Positions 34,997-42,895 of a stretch of DNA of 64,000 nt are shown here, piece by piece. The stretch is from Mesorhizobium sp. WSM3862. Its GTDB lineage: Bacteria > Pseudomonadota > Alphaproteobacteria > Rhizobiales > Rhizobiaceae. The position numbers and the translations under genes were made by a program. The stretch's first letter is position 1. Every line of letters starts with the position of its first letter. The stretch spans positions 1 to 64,000 of the forward strand of contig NZ_NSGE01000009.1 in the NCBI RefSeq assembly GCF_002294985.1, given 5' to 3'. The notes under the pieces are model-generated. The model had not been told where the DNA came from, ran no database searches, and was given only the letters and a program-made list of their open reading frames with translations.

Positions 34997-36604
34997 ATGA
35001 GCAGTCATTTCATCGGCATCGACATCGGCACCGGCAGTGCCCGCGCGGGCGTCTTCGACGAAGCGGGCGCCATGCTTGCGTCCGCCAAGGCCGACATCGC
35101 CACCTGGCATGCCGAGGGCCATATCGTCGAGCAATCGAGCAATGACATCTGGCGCGCCGTTGCTACGACCGTCCGCGAGGCGGTGTCGCTTGCCGGCATC
35201 TCGGCGCAGTCGGTGCATGGCATCGGCTTCGACGCCACCTGCTCGCTTGTCGTTCTAGGGCCGGGTGGCGAGCCGCTGACGGTCAGCCCGTCAGGGGATC
35301 GCGAGCGCAACATCATCGTCTGGATGGACCACCGCGCCACCGAGCAGGCGCGCAGGATCAACGGCACCGGCGAGGATGTGCTGCGCTATGTCGGCGGCAC
35401 AATCTCGCCCGAGATGGAAACCCCGAAGCTCTTATGGCTCGCCGAGAACATGCCGCGGACCTTCGCCGCGGCATGGCAGTTCATGGATCTCGCCGATTTC
35501 CTCACCTGGCGCGCCACCGGCAGCCTGGCGCGCTCGACCTGCACGGTGACTTGCAAATGGACCTATCTCGCGCATGAGGCACGCTGGGATGATGGCTATT
35601 TTCGCAAGGTCGGGCTCGGCGCGCTCGCGGATGAGGAATTTGCCCGGATCGGCACCGAGGTCGTGGCGCCGGGGAGCGCGCTCCCCAACGGCTTGACGAG
35701 CGAGGCGGCGGCCGAGCTTGGCCTTTTGCCCGGAACGCCGGTCGCCGCCGGCATGATCGATGCCCATGCCGGCGGCATCGGCTCGGTCGGCGCGCGCGGC
35801 GGCGCCGGCGATGTGACCACGCGCATGGCCTATGTCTTCGGCACCTCGGCCTGCACCATGACGACGACCGAGCAGGCGGCTTTCGTGCCGGGCGTGTGGG
35901 GGCCTTATTTCTCCGCCATGGTGCCGGGGCTGTGGCTGAACGAAGGCGGCCAGTCGGCCGCGGGCGCCGCCATCGATCGCCTGGTCGGCATGCACCCCGC
36001 CGCCGTCGAGCTGGCCGGGATCGCGGCGCGAGGCGGCCAGAACCTCAGCCAGTGGCTGGCGCAGGAGGCGGAGCGGCATGGCGGTGCGGCGAAGGCGGAC
36101 AGACTGGTCGGCGGCTTGCATGTCGTTCCCGAATTTCTAGGCAATCGTGCCCCCTTGGCCAATCCCGACGCGCGCGGACTGATCGCCGGCTTGGACATGG
36201 CGACCGGAGCCGACAGTCTCGTCGCGCTCTATGTCGCCGGCCTCTGCGGCCTCGGCTATGGCGCCCGCCAGATCCTGGCGGCCATGCGTGGCCGCGGCAT
36301 CAAGATCGACACCATCGCCATCAGCGGCGGCGCAGGGCAGAGCCCGCTCGTGCGGCAGCTCATCGCCGACTCCACCGGCAAGGTGGTCTACGCGCCAACG
36401 TCCCCCGAGCCGGTGCTGCTCGGCTCAGCGATGCTCGGCGCGGTCGCCGCCGGGCGCCACTCCGACCTTCCCGCGGCCATGGCGGCGATGTCGGAGGTGG
36501 GCGAGGTCTATTCGCCGAACGCGGCGCTCGCTGCCTGCCACGACAGGCGCTTTGCCGCGTTCGAACGCCTGCAGGCTGCTGCGCTGTCAGTTTTGGCTGT
36601 GTGA
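34997..36604 (+). CDS. FGGY-family pentulose kinase (ribulokinase-like)
   Basis: A 535-residue sugar kinase. The N-terminal ATPase-fold motif is IGIDIGTGSARAGVFDEAGA, followed by GIGFDATCSLVVL, NIIVWMDHRATEQA and, in the C-terminal half, FGTSACTMTT, PEFLGNRAPLANP and ISGGAGQSPLVRQLIADSTG. The GTGSARAGVFD and WMDHRA forms are those of the D-ribulokinase branch of FGGY kinases. It phosphorylates the ketose taken up or made in this locus. With the ABC transporter and AraC gene it points to use of a pentitol or pentulose; the exact substrate cannot be read from sequence. Confidence 0.9.
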   Translation: MSSHFIGIDIGTGSARAGVFDEAGAMLASAKADIATWHAEGHIVEQSSNDIWRAVATTVREAVSLAGISAQSVHGIGFDATCSLVVLGPGGEPLTVSPSGDRERNIIVWMDHRATEQARRINGTGEDVLRYVGGTISPEMETPKLLWLAENMPRTFAAAWQFMDLADFLTWRATGSLARSTCTVTCKWTYLAHEARWDDGYFRKVGLGALADEEFARIGTEVVAPGSALPNGLTSEAAAELGLLPGTPVAAGMIDAHAGGIGSVGARGGAGDVTTRMAYVFGTSACTMTTTEQAAFVPGVWGPYFSAMVPGLWLNEGGQSAAGAAIDRLVGMHPAAVELAGIAARGGQNLSQWLAQEAERHGGAAKADRLVGGLHVVPEFLGNRAPLANPDARGLIAGLDMATGADSLVALYVAGLCGLGYGARQILAAMRGRGIKIDTIAISGGAGQSPLVRQLIADSTGKVVYAPTSPEPVLLGSAMLGAVAAGRHSDLPAAMAAMSEVGEVYSPNAALAACHDRRFAAFERLQAAALSVLAV

Positions 36605-36715
36605 GATATCCAGCCGTCGCCCGCCAACATTCACCGTCACTTGCCCTCTTGGGCCGGAACCATCGCCGGGCGGAGGGGTTGTGTCGTCAGACTTCGATAC
36701 ATGGAAGGAAAGACG

Positions 36716-37111
36716 ATGCGGACATTGACGATGATGCTCGCTCTTTCGACCCTTGCCCTGGCGCAGCCGGTCTCGGCTCAACACGCCGATCCGCAACCGC
36801 CCCAGGTTCTGCCCCCGGCTGAACAACGTCGGCTCGACCGGGTGCAACCCGATCCGGGAAGTTCCGGCCAAACCGTTACCAACGTCGTGGTGGTGGCGAT
36901 GGAGGACCTGCCCGCAGAGATCAAGGTCCAGGCCGAAGCCGTGGTCACCAGGACAACCGCCACGGACCTGGCCAGGCTGCAGAAATCGATCGATGCCTCG
37001 CCCGAGGCGGTATCGGTGCTGCATGCGAACGGGCTGAATTCCTCGCAGGTCGTCGCCGCCAACATGGATGGCGACGGCACGCTGACGCTGATCATCCAGA
37101 CCACGACATGA
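36716..37111 (+). CDS. Secreted hypothetical protein
   Basis: A 131-residue protein with a signal peptide (MRTLTMMLALSTLALAQPVS, cut near AQ). The mature part is Pro-rich at first, then has a small alpha/beta-like region ending in DGDGTLTLIIQTTT. GGAAGG lies six to ten bases before the ATG at 36716. No family recognised. It is a short stand-alone gene between the kinase and the nuoD copy. Confidence 0.65.
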   Translation: MRTLTMMLALSTLALAQPVSAQHADPQPPQVLPPAEQRRLDRVQPDPGSSGQTVTNVVVVAMEDLPAEIKVQAEAVVTRTTATDLARLQKSIDASPEAVSVLHANGLNSSQVVAANMDGDGTLTLIIQTTT

Positions 37112-37181
37112 TCGGCGCCGCCGCGGGCGGTTGACCCGACTGCAGCGGCCAAACAAAACGAGAGTCCGCGAAGAGGCCGCC

Positions 37182-38371
37182 ATGGCCGAAACCGCAATTC
37201 GCAACTTCACGCTCAACTTCGGACCGCAGCACCCCTCGGCGCATGGCGTGCTCAGGCTGGTGCTGGAACTCGACGGCGAGATCGTCGACCGCGCCGATCC
37301 GCATATCGGCCTACTCCACCGCGGCACCGAGAAGCTGATCGAATACAAGAACATCTGCAGGCCCTGCCCTATTTCGACCGGCTCGACTATGTGGCGCCGA
37401 TGAACCAGGAGCATGCCTTCTGCCTCGCCGCCGAGAAGCTGCTCGAAATATCGGTTCCCCGGCGCGGACAGCTTATCCGCGTCCTGTTTTGCGAGATCGG
37501 CCGGCTGTTGTCGCACCTGCTCAACGTCACCACGCAGGCGATGGATATTGGCGCGCTGACGCCGCCGCTCTGGGGCTTCGCCGAGCGGGAGAAGCTGATG
37601 GTCTTTTATGAGCGCGCGTCGGGCGCGCGCATGCATGCCAACTATTTCAGGATCGGCGGCGTGCATCAGGATCTGCCGGGAGAGTTGCTCGACGACATCT
37701 GCAATTTCTGTGATCCCTTCCTGGGAACATTGAGCAATCTCGATGAACTCCTGACCGAAAACCGTATCTTCAAGCAGCGCAATGTCGACGTCGGTGTGAT
37801 CGGACAGGACGATGCTTGGGCATGGGGTTTCTCCGGCCCGATGGTGCGCGGCTCGGGCGCGGCCTGGGATCTGCGCAAGGCGCAACCCTATGAATGCTAT
37901 CCCGAAATGGATTTCGACATTCCGGTCGGCAAGCACGGCGACTGCTACGACCGCTATCTCGTGCGCATGGAGGAGATGCGGCAGTCGGTTAGGATCATGA
38001 GGCAATGTCTGGAGAAGCTGCGCTTGCCCGACGGGCACGGCCCGGTCGCCGTACCGAACCAGAAGATCACGCCGCCGCCGCGCGCCATCATGAAGCGTTC
38101 CATGGAGGCGACGATCCACCATTTCAAGCTGTACACCGAAGGGCTTCATGTGCCGCAGGGCGAGGTCTACGCCGCGGTGGAGGCGCCCAAAGGCGAATTC
38201 GGCGTCTATCTTGTCTCTGACGGCAGCAATGTTCCGTACCGCTGCAAGATACGTGCGCCGTCTTTCGCCCACCTTCAGGCGATGGACTTCCTGTCGCGCG
38301 GGCACATGATCGCCGATGTCGCGGCCATCATCGGATCGCTGGATATCGTGTTCGGAGAGATCGATCGCTGA
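37182..38371 (+). pseudogene. nuoD: NADH-quinone oxidoreductase subunit D copy, frameshifted
   Basis: NuoD is the 49-kDa quinone-site subunit of respiratory complex I. Here the start (ATG 37182; FTLNFGPQHPSAHGVLRLVL, HIGLLHRGTEKLIEYK) and the rest (YVAPMNQEHAFCLAAEKLL through MIADVAAIIGSLDIVFGEID) lie in two frames. Around 37340-37355 the usual codons for TYLQALPYFDRLDY are one base short, so a single deletion breaks the frame. Otherwise it is full length (about 396 residues). No other nuo gene is nearby, so this is an orphan second copy. A real mutation or a sequencing error are both possible. Confidence 0.9.
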
Positions 38372-38400
38372 GCGGAGGCGCGGCGCGGGCAGCCCTAAGA

Positions 38401-38513
38401 GCAATTCCAGACACAGTCCCAAACTTCGCGCGGGGAATTGCATCAACAGCCGAATGAGCGAAAGCAAAAAGATAGAGCGGTTCGACGTTCTCGCAAAACA
38501 GTGAATCGCTCTA
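38401..38513. repeat. Intergenic palindromic repeat (RIME-like)
   Basis: Two imperfect hairpins: GCAATTCC (38401-38408) with GGAATTGC (38434-38441), and TAGAGCGGTTC (38473-38483) with GAATCGCTCTA (38503-38513, one mismatch). Elements with AGAGCAATTCC and AGAGCGATTC ends are scattered between genes in Mesorhizobium and related genomes, as I recall. This one lies between the nuoD copy and the next gene. Confidence 0.6.
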
Positions 38514-38570
38514 GCTACCGACGGCTGGGGACAACAAACAACTCCCCTCCGTCTCCGATAAGGATTGAAC

Positions 38571-38597
38571 CTGCCGCGGTTCTTCGAACCGCGGCAG
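38571..38597 (-). terminator. Stem-loop terminator candidate
   Basis: Perfect 12-bp arms CTGCCGCGGTTC (38571-38582) and GAACCGCGGCAG (38586-38597) with a three-base loop, five bases after the stop of the minus-strand gene at 38603. The T run on the minus side is weak, so termination may be partial or bidirectional. Confidence 0.6.
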
Positions 38598-38602
38598 TCG
38601 TC

Positions 38603-39037
38603 TTAGTGCATGAACACCGATCTCAGCCAGGCAAGAATGCCCGAGCCTGGAGAGATGGCCGCGCGAACGCGGGACGCCGCCCAGCGTGCCGGCAGATTGG
38701 CGCCGACATGGCAATGGCAGACGACCTCGTGCAGTTGCCAGTCGCTGAGTTCGAAGAAGCGCTTTGCTTCGCCGTAGGTGTCGTCCTTCAGGCCCTGAGC
38801 ACGAAAGATCGGGTCTTCGAAGGCGACGGTAATCGGCGATCCGGTGGAACGCATCTTTTCGCGCACGTCGGGTGTGGCGTATTCGGTGCCCGCAAGCGCC
38901 ATAAGGCGCCGGCCGGGATCCTGCTCGAGAAGTTGCGCCCAGCGCTCGAGGCGTTGGCCACGACTGGCGATGAGAACCGCTGCTTCAGCATGAACGTCGG
39001 CAACGGCATTGAGTTGGTCTACGGTTTGGTGCTTCAA
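38603..39037 (-). CDS. Hypothetical protein
   Basis: A 144-residue soluble protein (MKHQTVDQLNAVADVHAEAA at the start). One Cys-x-Cys-x-x-x pattern (VCHCHVGA) is seen near residue 110. No signal peptide or membrane segment is visible, and I do not recognise a family. Its own downstream stem-loop and good composition support a real gene. The 310 bases upstream (39038-39352) show nothing else. Confidence 0.6.
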   Translation of the reverse strand: MKHQTVDQLNAVADVHAEAAVLIASRGQRLERWAQLLEQDPGRRLMALAGTEYATPDVREKMRSTGSPITVAFEDPIFRAQGLKDDTYGEAKRFFELSDWQLHEVVCHCHVGANLPARWAASRVRAAISPGSGILAWLRSVFMH

Positions 39038-39352
39038 GGCCGCCTCCTATGTCGGCAGATGATCACCCGCCCCGCAAACGGAACTAAGGCGCTGCATGGC
39101 GCCGGCAAGGGCGAAATGGGCGACGGGAAATCATTTGATCGTCATTCGTGTTCGACCCCGCCGAAACGCGGCGGGATGGCTGTGGAACCATCCCCGGTCG
39201 AGGCCGTTCTGCCATGCGTCAGCCGCCGGTGATCAGGTGTCGATGAAGCGTCGGATGAGGCGGCTCTACCCATCATGTTCTGGTCGGGCAGATACCGGTT
39301 GCCCAAACCGCATCTCGCGGACTGCTCCGCCAGCGCAACGAGGGACCACCTT

Positions 39353-39565
39353 ATGGCTATTCTCCCCACTCCCGACCCGACGCCAACGCCGGTCCCCACG
39401 CCGCCGCCGTTTCCCGACCCAAAACCGATGCGCGAACCGGATCCGGAGAGGCTGCCGGACGAGGAACCCGTTCCCAATCCGGATGAGAACGACGTGCCTC
39501 CCAAGCACTCGGGTGCGCTCGGTGCAGGGCCACGAGGCCATATCGGTGCGGGACGTCATCGATGA
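39353..39565 (+). CDS. Small proline-rich protein
   Basis: A 70-residue protein, about one-third proline in its first 50 residues (PTPDPTPTPVPTPPPFPDPK, then PDPERLPDEEPVPNPDEND). Such small Pro/Asp/Glu-rich proteins with PDEEP and NPDEN ends are common in rhizobia and have no known function. The last 18 residues (SGALGAGPRGHIGAGRHR) look unlike that and could result from a frame change. It has no membrane segment. Confidence 0.55.
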   Translation: MAILPTPDPTPTPVPTPPPFPDPKPMREPDPERLPDEEPVPNPDENDVPPKHSGALGAGPRGHIGAGRHR

Positions 39566-39664
39566 GGCCGACCTCGGGCGCTCGACTGATTCGCGACACG
39601 TCGGCCGGTCGCGCCGCCGCGCATTGTAAAGCGGATTGAACGATCTAAAGCACCAAGCCGGCGT

Positions 39665-40848
39665 CTATTCAAACCGCGCCGGCGTCCAGGCTCCTCCAGC
39701 CGCGTTCGACTCCACTGCCGCCGCCAGGAACTTCACACCACGAGCGCCGTCGATGACGTCCGGCACCTGCGCCGCGCGCGCAACATCGACCGCAGCGCCC
39801 GCTCGATGCGCGCGGATGATGTCGGCGGCATCGCGGTAGAAATTGGCGAAGGCCTCGATATAACCCTCGGGATGCGCCGCCGGCATGCGCGAGACGCGCC
39901 GGGCTTCCGCCGTCGAGCCGTGGCCGCCGCGCACCAGCGTGCGGACCTCCTCCCCATACGGCGCGAAGCGCAGTTCCTCTGGCGGCGTGCCCGACCATTC
40001 GAGCCCGGCCGGTCGCCATAGATGCGCACCGAAAGATCGTTGCAGTGGCCGGGCGAAGTCTGGCTGGCGAGGATGGTGCCGCGCGCCCCGCCGGTCCAGC
40101 GCACCAGGACATGCGCGTTGTCGTCGAGGCGACGACCTGGCACGGCGGTGAAAAGGTCCGCCGATACGGCGTCAGCCTCGAAGCCGGAGATGAAGCTCGC
40201 CAGGTTGAAGGCGTGCACGCCGAAGTCGGCAAGCACCGCCGATTGCCCGGCGCGCGCAGGGTCGGTGCGCCATTCGGCCTGCTTCTGGGCTTGCGCGTCG
40301 ATCGGCTGCGTCAGCCAGTCCTGGATGTAGGCACCGTGCACGGACAGGATGCGGCCGAGTTCGCCCGCTGCCACCATTTCGCGCGCCTGCCGCGCCATGG
40401 CGTAACCGGTGTTGTTCAATGTGACGAGGAAGCGGCGCTTCTTCGCCTTGGTGAGCGCCACCAACGCCTCAGCTTCGGCAAGCGTCGTCGACAGCGGCTT
40501 GTCGCAGATGACGTCGATGCCGGCTTCCAGGAAAGCAGTGGCGATCGGCGCATGCAGATGGTTGGGCGTGACGATGACCACCGCCTCGATGCCGCCCGTC
40601 CGCGCCGCTTCGGCCTTTGCCATCGCATGGTAGTCGTCATAGCTGCGCTCCGGCGCGATGCCGATCTCGGCGGCCGATGCCGCGGCGTTTTCGGCATCCG
40701 AGGACAGCGCACCCGCCACCAGCAGGATCTGGTCGTCGAGCCGCATGGCCAACCGATGAACCGCGCCGATGAAGGCGTTGCGACCGCCGCCGACCATGCC
40801 GACCGTCAGGCGCTTGCGTAAGGTTCCGTCAGCGGTTGCGTAGACCAT
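39665..40848 (-). pseudogene. Gfo/Idh/MocA-family oxidoreductase, frameshifted
   Basis: An NAD(P)-dependent sugar/polyol dehydrogenase of the Gfo/Idh/MocA type. The N-terminal Rossmann motif is VGMVGGGRNAFIGAVHRLAM and EVICDKPLST-like (DVICDKPLSTTLAEAEAL) carries the conserved Lys-Pro. The frame is clean to RIYGDR near 40015, then the C-terminal part (LEWSGTPPEELRFAP to the end at 39665) continues one base off. A missing G in the GGGCCGGG-like run explains it. Apart from this it is full length (about 393 residues). It is divergent from the RpiR gene and probably belongs to that regulon. A sequencing error is possible. Confidence 0.85.
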
Positions 40849-40930
40849 GGTTCGGGTCCTCCCGGATGCCGTCCAGCACAGGGACTATAGGAGGCGCCTC
40901 GCCAATTTCGAACAGCCTTTCCAAATTTTT

Positions 40931-40942
40931 GTTTTGTAAAAC
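40931..40942. promoter_or_regulatory. Palindrome in divergent promoter region
   Basis: GTTTTGTAAAAC, a perfect palindrome-type site with five-base arms, between the oppositely oriented oxidoreductase (start 40848) and RpiR region. The AT-rich setting is typical of RpiR-family operators. Candidate operator for both directions; not proven. Confidence 0.4.
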
Positions 40943-40989
40943 GATCGTGCCGCACTAGCCTTGTGCGAGACCGGTGGAGGAGGGTTCGG

Positions 40990-41157
40990 ATGGTGAAGGG
41001 TCGCATGGCTACCCGCCGGCTTGTCGAGGCGATGGAAGCAAGACAATCGCTTCAAGTTTTGAATTCTCCCCTTTTTCCAACCGTCGGCGACTCGCGATCT
41101 TCACCGCAAGTTCGGGTCGCCTCACGTACAACAGCTCAAATCCGGCCCATCTTATGA
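40990..41157 (+). CDS. Possible 55-residue leader reading frame of rpiR
   Basis: ATG at 40990 follows a strong GGAGGAGGG ribosome-binding sequence, and the frame runs 55 codons to a stop at 41155-41157 that overlaps the RpiR ATG (ATGA). The RpiR start itself has no good site, so its translation could be coupled to this leader. The peptide (MVKGRMATRRLVEAMEARQS at the start) has no known domain. Alternatively it is the true N-terminus of RpiR cut off by a frameshift. Confidence 0.4.
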   Translation: MVKGRMATRRLVEAMEARQSLQVLNSPLFPTVGDSRSSPQVRVASRTTAQIRPIL

Positions 41158-42041
41158 GCGGCGCACGAACCTCACCCGGCGAGAGCGTTCCCCGTAAACG
41201 CGGCCGTTCGCTGGCGGCACTTGGCTACACGAAACCACAAACCTATGAGGAGCTGCGCGCGGTGCTCTCTTCCGGCACGGTGCATTTCCCGAAAAGGATG
41301 CGCCAAGTCGCCATCTTCCTATGGCAGCATCCGAGCGACGTTGCGCTCGGCACCATCGCTCAGGTGGCGGCGCAGGCAGGCGTGCAGCCCTCGACGCTGG
41401 TACGCTTCGCGCAGATCTTCGGCTATGCCGGCTTTTCCGACTTCCAGGGCCTGTTCAAGGACCATTTGAAAGGCTCCTGGCCGGAAGGACGCACGCGCGA
41501 CAACAAGGAACCGGCAGCAGCCGAACCCCACGCCGACTTGCATTTCCTCAACGGCATGGTCGGCGCCTCGCAGGCTTCGCTCAACCGCATCGGCAATGGC
41601 TTCGACACCGACAGCTTCGAAAAGATGGCCGACCTGCTGGCGGGAGCCGAGCTGATCTATGTGATCGGCAGCAAGCGCGCTTTCCCGGTCACCACCTATC
41701 TGTCGCTGACGCTGTCGCAACAGGGCGTGCGCAACGTCTTGGTCGACAATGTCGGCTCGACCGCGCTCGATCAACTCGGCTGCATAAGCCAGCGCGACGC
41801 GGTGCTCGCCGTTTCCTTCAGCCCTTACAACTCGATCACCCCAGACCTGGTCGCCCTCGCGCATGATCGCGGAGCACGCATCGTCGCCATCACCGACAGC
41901 ACCTTCTCACCGCTGGTGAAACTCTCCGACACCTGGCTGGAAGTGGTGGAACAGGACTTCGCAGGCTTCCGCTCGCTCGCCGCTTCGCTCGCCGTCGGCA
42001 TGGCTTTGGTCCACGGCGTCGTCGCGCGGCGGACAGGCTGA
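41154..42041 (+). CDS. RpiR-family transcriptional regulator (locus 2)
   Basis: A 295-residue regulator. The N-terminal helix-turn-helix (TIAQVAAQAGVQPSTLVRFA, then GYAGFSDFQGLFK) is followed by a SIS sugar-phosphate-binding domain (AELIYVIGSKRAFPVTTYLS, then RDAVLAVSFSPYNSITPDLV). Proteins of this type repress or activate sugar catabolic genes in response to a phosphosugar. It lies at the head of a catabolic gene set and very probably regulates it. The start at 41154 overlaps a short leader frame. Confidence 0.9.
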   Translation: MSGARTSPGESVPRKRGRSLAALGYTKPQTYEELRAVLSSGTVHFPKRMRQVAIFLWQHPSDVALGTIAQVAAQAGVQPSTLVRFAQIFGYAGFSDFQGLFKDHLKGSWPEGRTRDNKEPAAAEPHADLHFLNGMVGASQASLNRIGNGFDTDSFEKMADLLAGAELIYVIGSKRAFPVTTYLSLTLSQQGVRNVLVDNVGSTALDQLGCISQRDAVLAVSFSPYNSITPDLVALAHDRGARIVAITDSTFSPLVKLSDTWLEVVEQDFAGFRSLAASLAVGMALVHGVVARRTG

Positions 42042-42112
42042 TCGGCGCAGTTGACTGCAAGGAACTGCTGTTCCATATTCGAGAAAATAGAAACTTTGTT
42101 CCGGGAGGAGGA

Positions 42113-42895
42113 ATGGAGGTTCGGCTCGACGGCAAGGTCTTGTTGATCACCGGTTCGACGCAAGGGATCGGCCGCGCGATTGCCTGGACGGCCGCCCGTT
42201 CCGGCGCCGAAGCTTTGCTGATCACCGGCCGCAACCGGCAGCGCGGCGACGCGGTCGCGGCGGAACTGTCGGCGATCGGGGCGCCGTCCGCTTTCCTGGC
42301 AGCCGACCTCGGCGACCCGGAGACTCCGGCCCTGCTCGCCGCCGCATGCACCGAGCGCTTCGGCCGCATCGACGGGCTGGTCAATGCAGGGGCTCTGACC
42401 GACCGGACCTCCTTCGTCGATGCCGGCCTCGACGACTGGACATCATTGTTCGCCGTCAATGCGCGTGCGCCGTTCTTCCTGATGCAGGCGGCGATCGCCG
42501 ACATGAAAAAGCGCGGACAAGGCGGCGCCATCGTCAACATCCTGTCGATCAATGCGCATTGCGGCGCGCCGGACCTCGCCGTCTATTCCGCCACCAAGGG
42601 CGCTCTGGCGACGCTGACCAAGAATGCCGCCAACGCGCACCGCTTCGATCGCATCCGCGTCAACGGCATCAATGTCGGCTGGACCGACACGCCCGCCGAA
42701 CGCGTCATGCAGGCCGAAACGCTCGGCCACGGCCCGGGCTGGCTAGACGCGGCCAATGCCGCGCAGCCCTTCGGCCGGCTACTCTCCGTTGCCGACGTAG
42801 CGAACCTCGCCGTCTTCCTGCTTTCCGACGCGGCCGGGCCGATGACCGGCGCGCTGATCGACCAGGAGCAATGGGTGATCGGAGCGAACCGGTGA
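42113..42895 (+). CDS. Short-chain dehydrogenase/reductase (locus 2)
   Basis: A 260-residue classical SDR. The NAD(P)-binding turn is LLITGSTQGIGRAIAWTAAR, the structural motif is the altered NAGAL (usually NNAG), and the active site is S (VNILSIN) with VYSATKGAL (Tyr-x-x-x-Lys). GGGAGGAGGA directly precedes the ATG. Its stop overlaps the next start (GTGA). Together with the mannitol-dehydrogenase-type enzyme it should oxidise a polyol or sugar acid. Cytosolic. Confidence 0.9.
   Translation: MEVRLDGKVLLITGSTQGIGRAIAWTAARSGAEALLITGRNRQRGDAVAAELSAIGAPSAFLAADLGDPETPALLAAACTERFGRIDGLVNAGALTDRTSFVDAGLDDWTSLFAVNARAPFFLMQAAIADMKKRGQGGAIVNILSINAHCGAPDLAVYSATKGALATLTKNAANAHRFDRIRVNGINVGWTDTPAERVMQAETLGHGPGWLDAANAAQPFGRLLSVADVANLAVFLLSDAAGPMTGALIDQEQWVIGANR

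Noticed and set aside
42346..42891. Upstream extension of the mannitol-dehydrogenase frame
   Set aside because: It overlaps the SDR gene completely and its product is Arg-rich nonsense; the GTG overlapping the SDR stop is a natural start.
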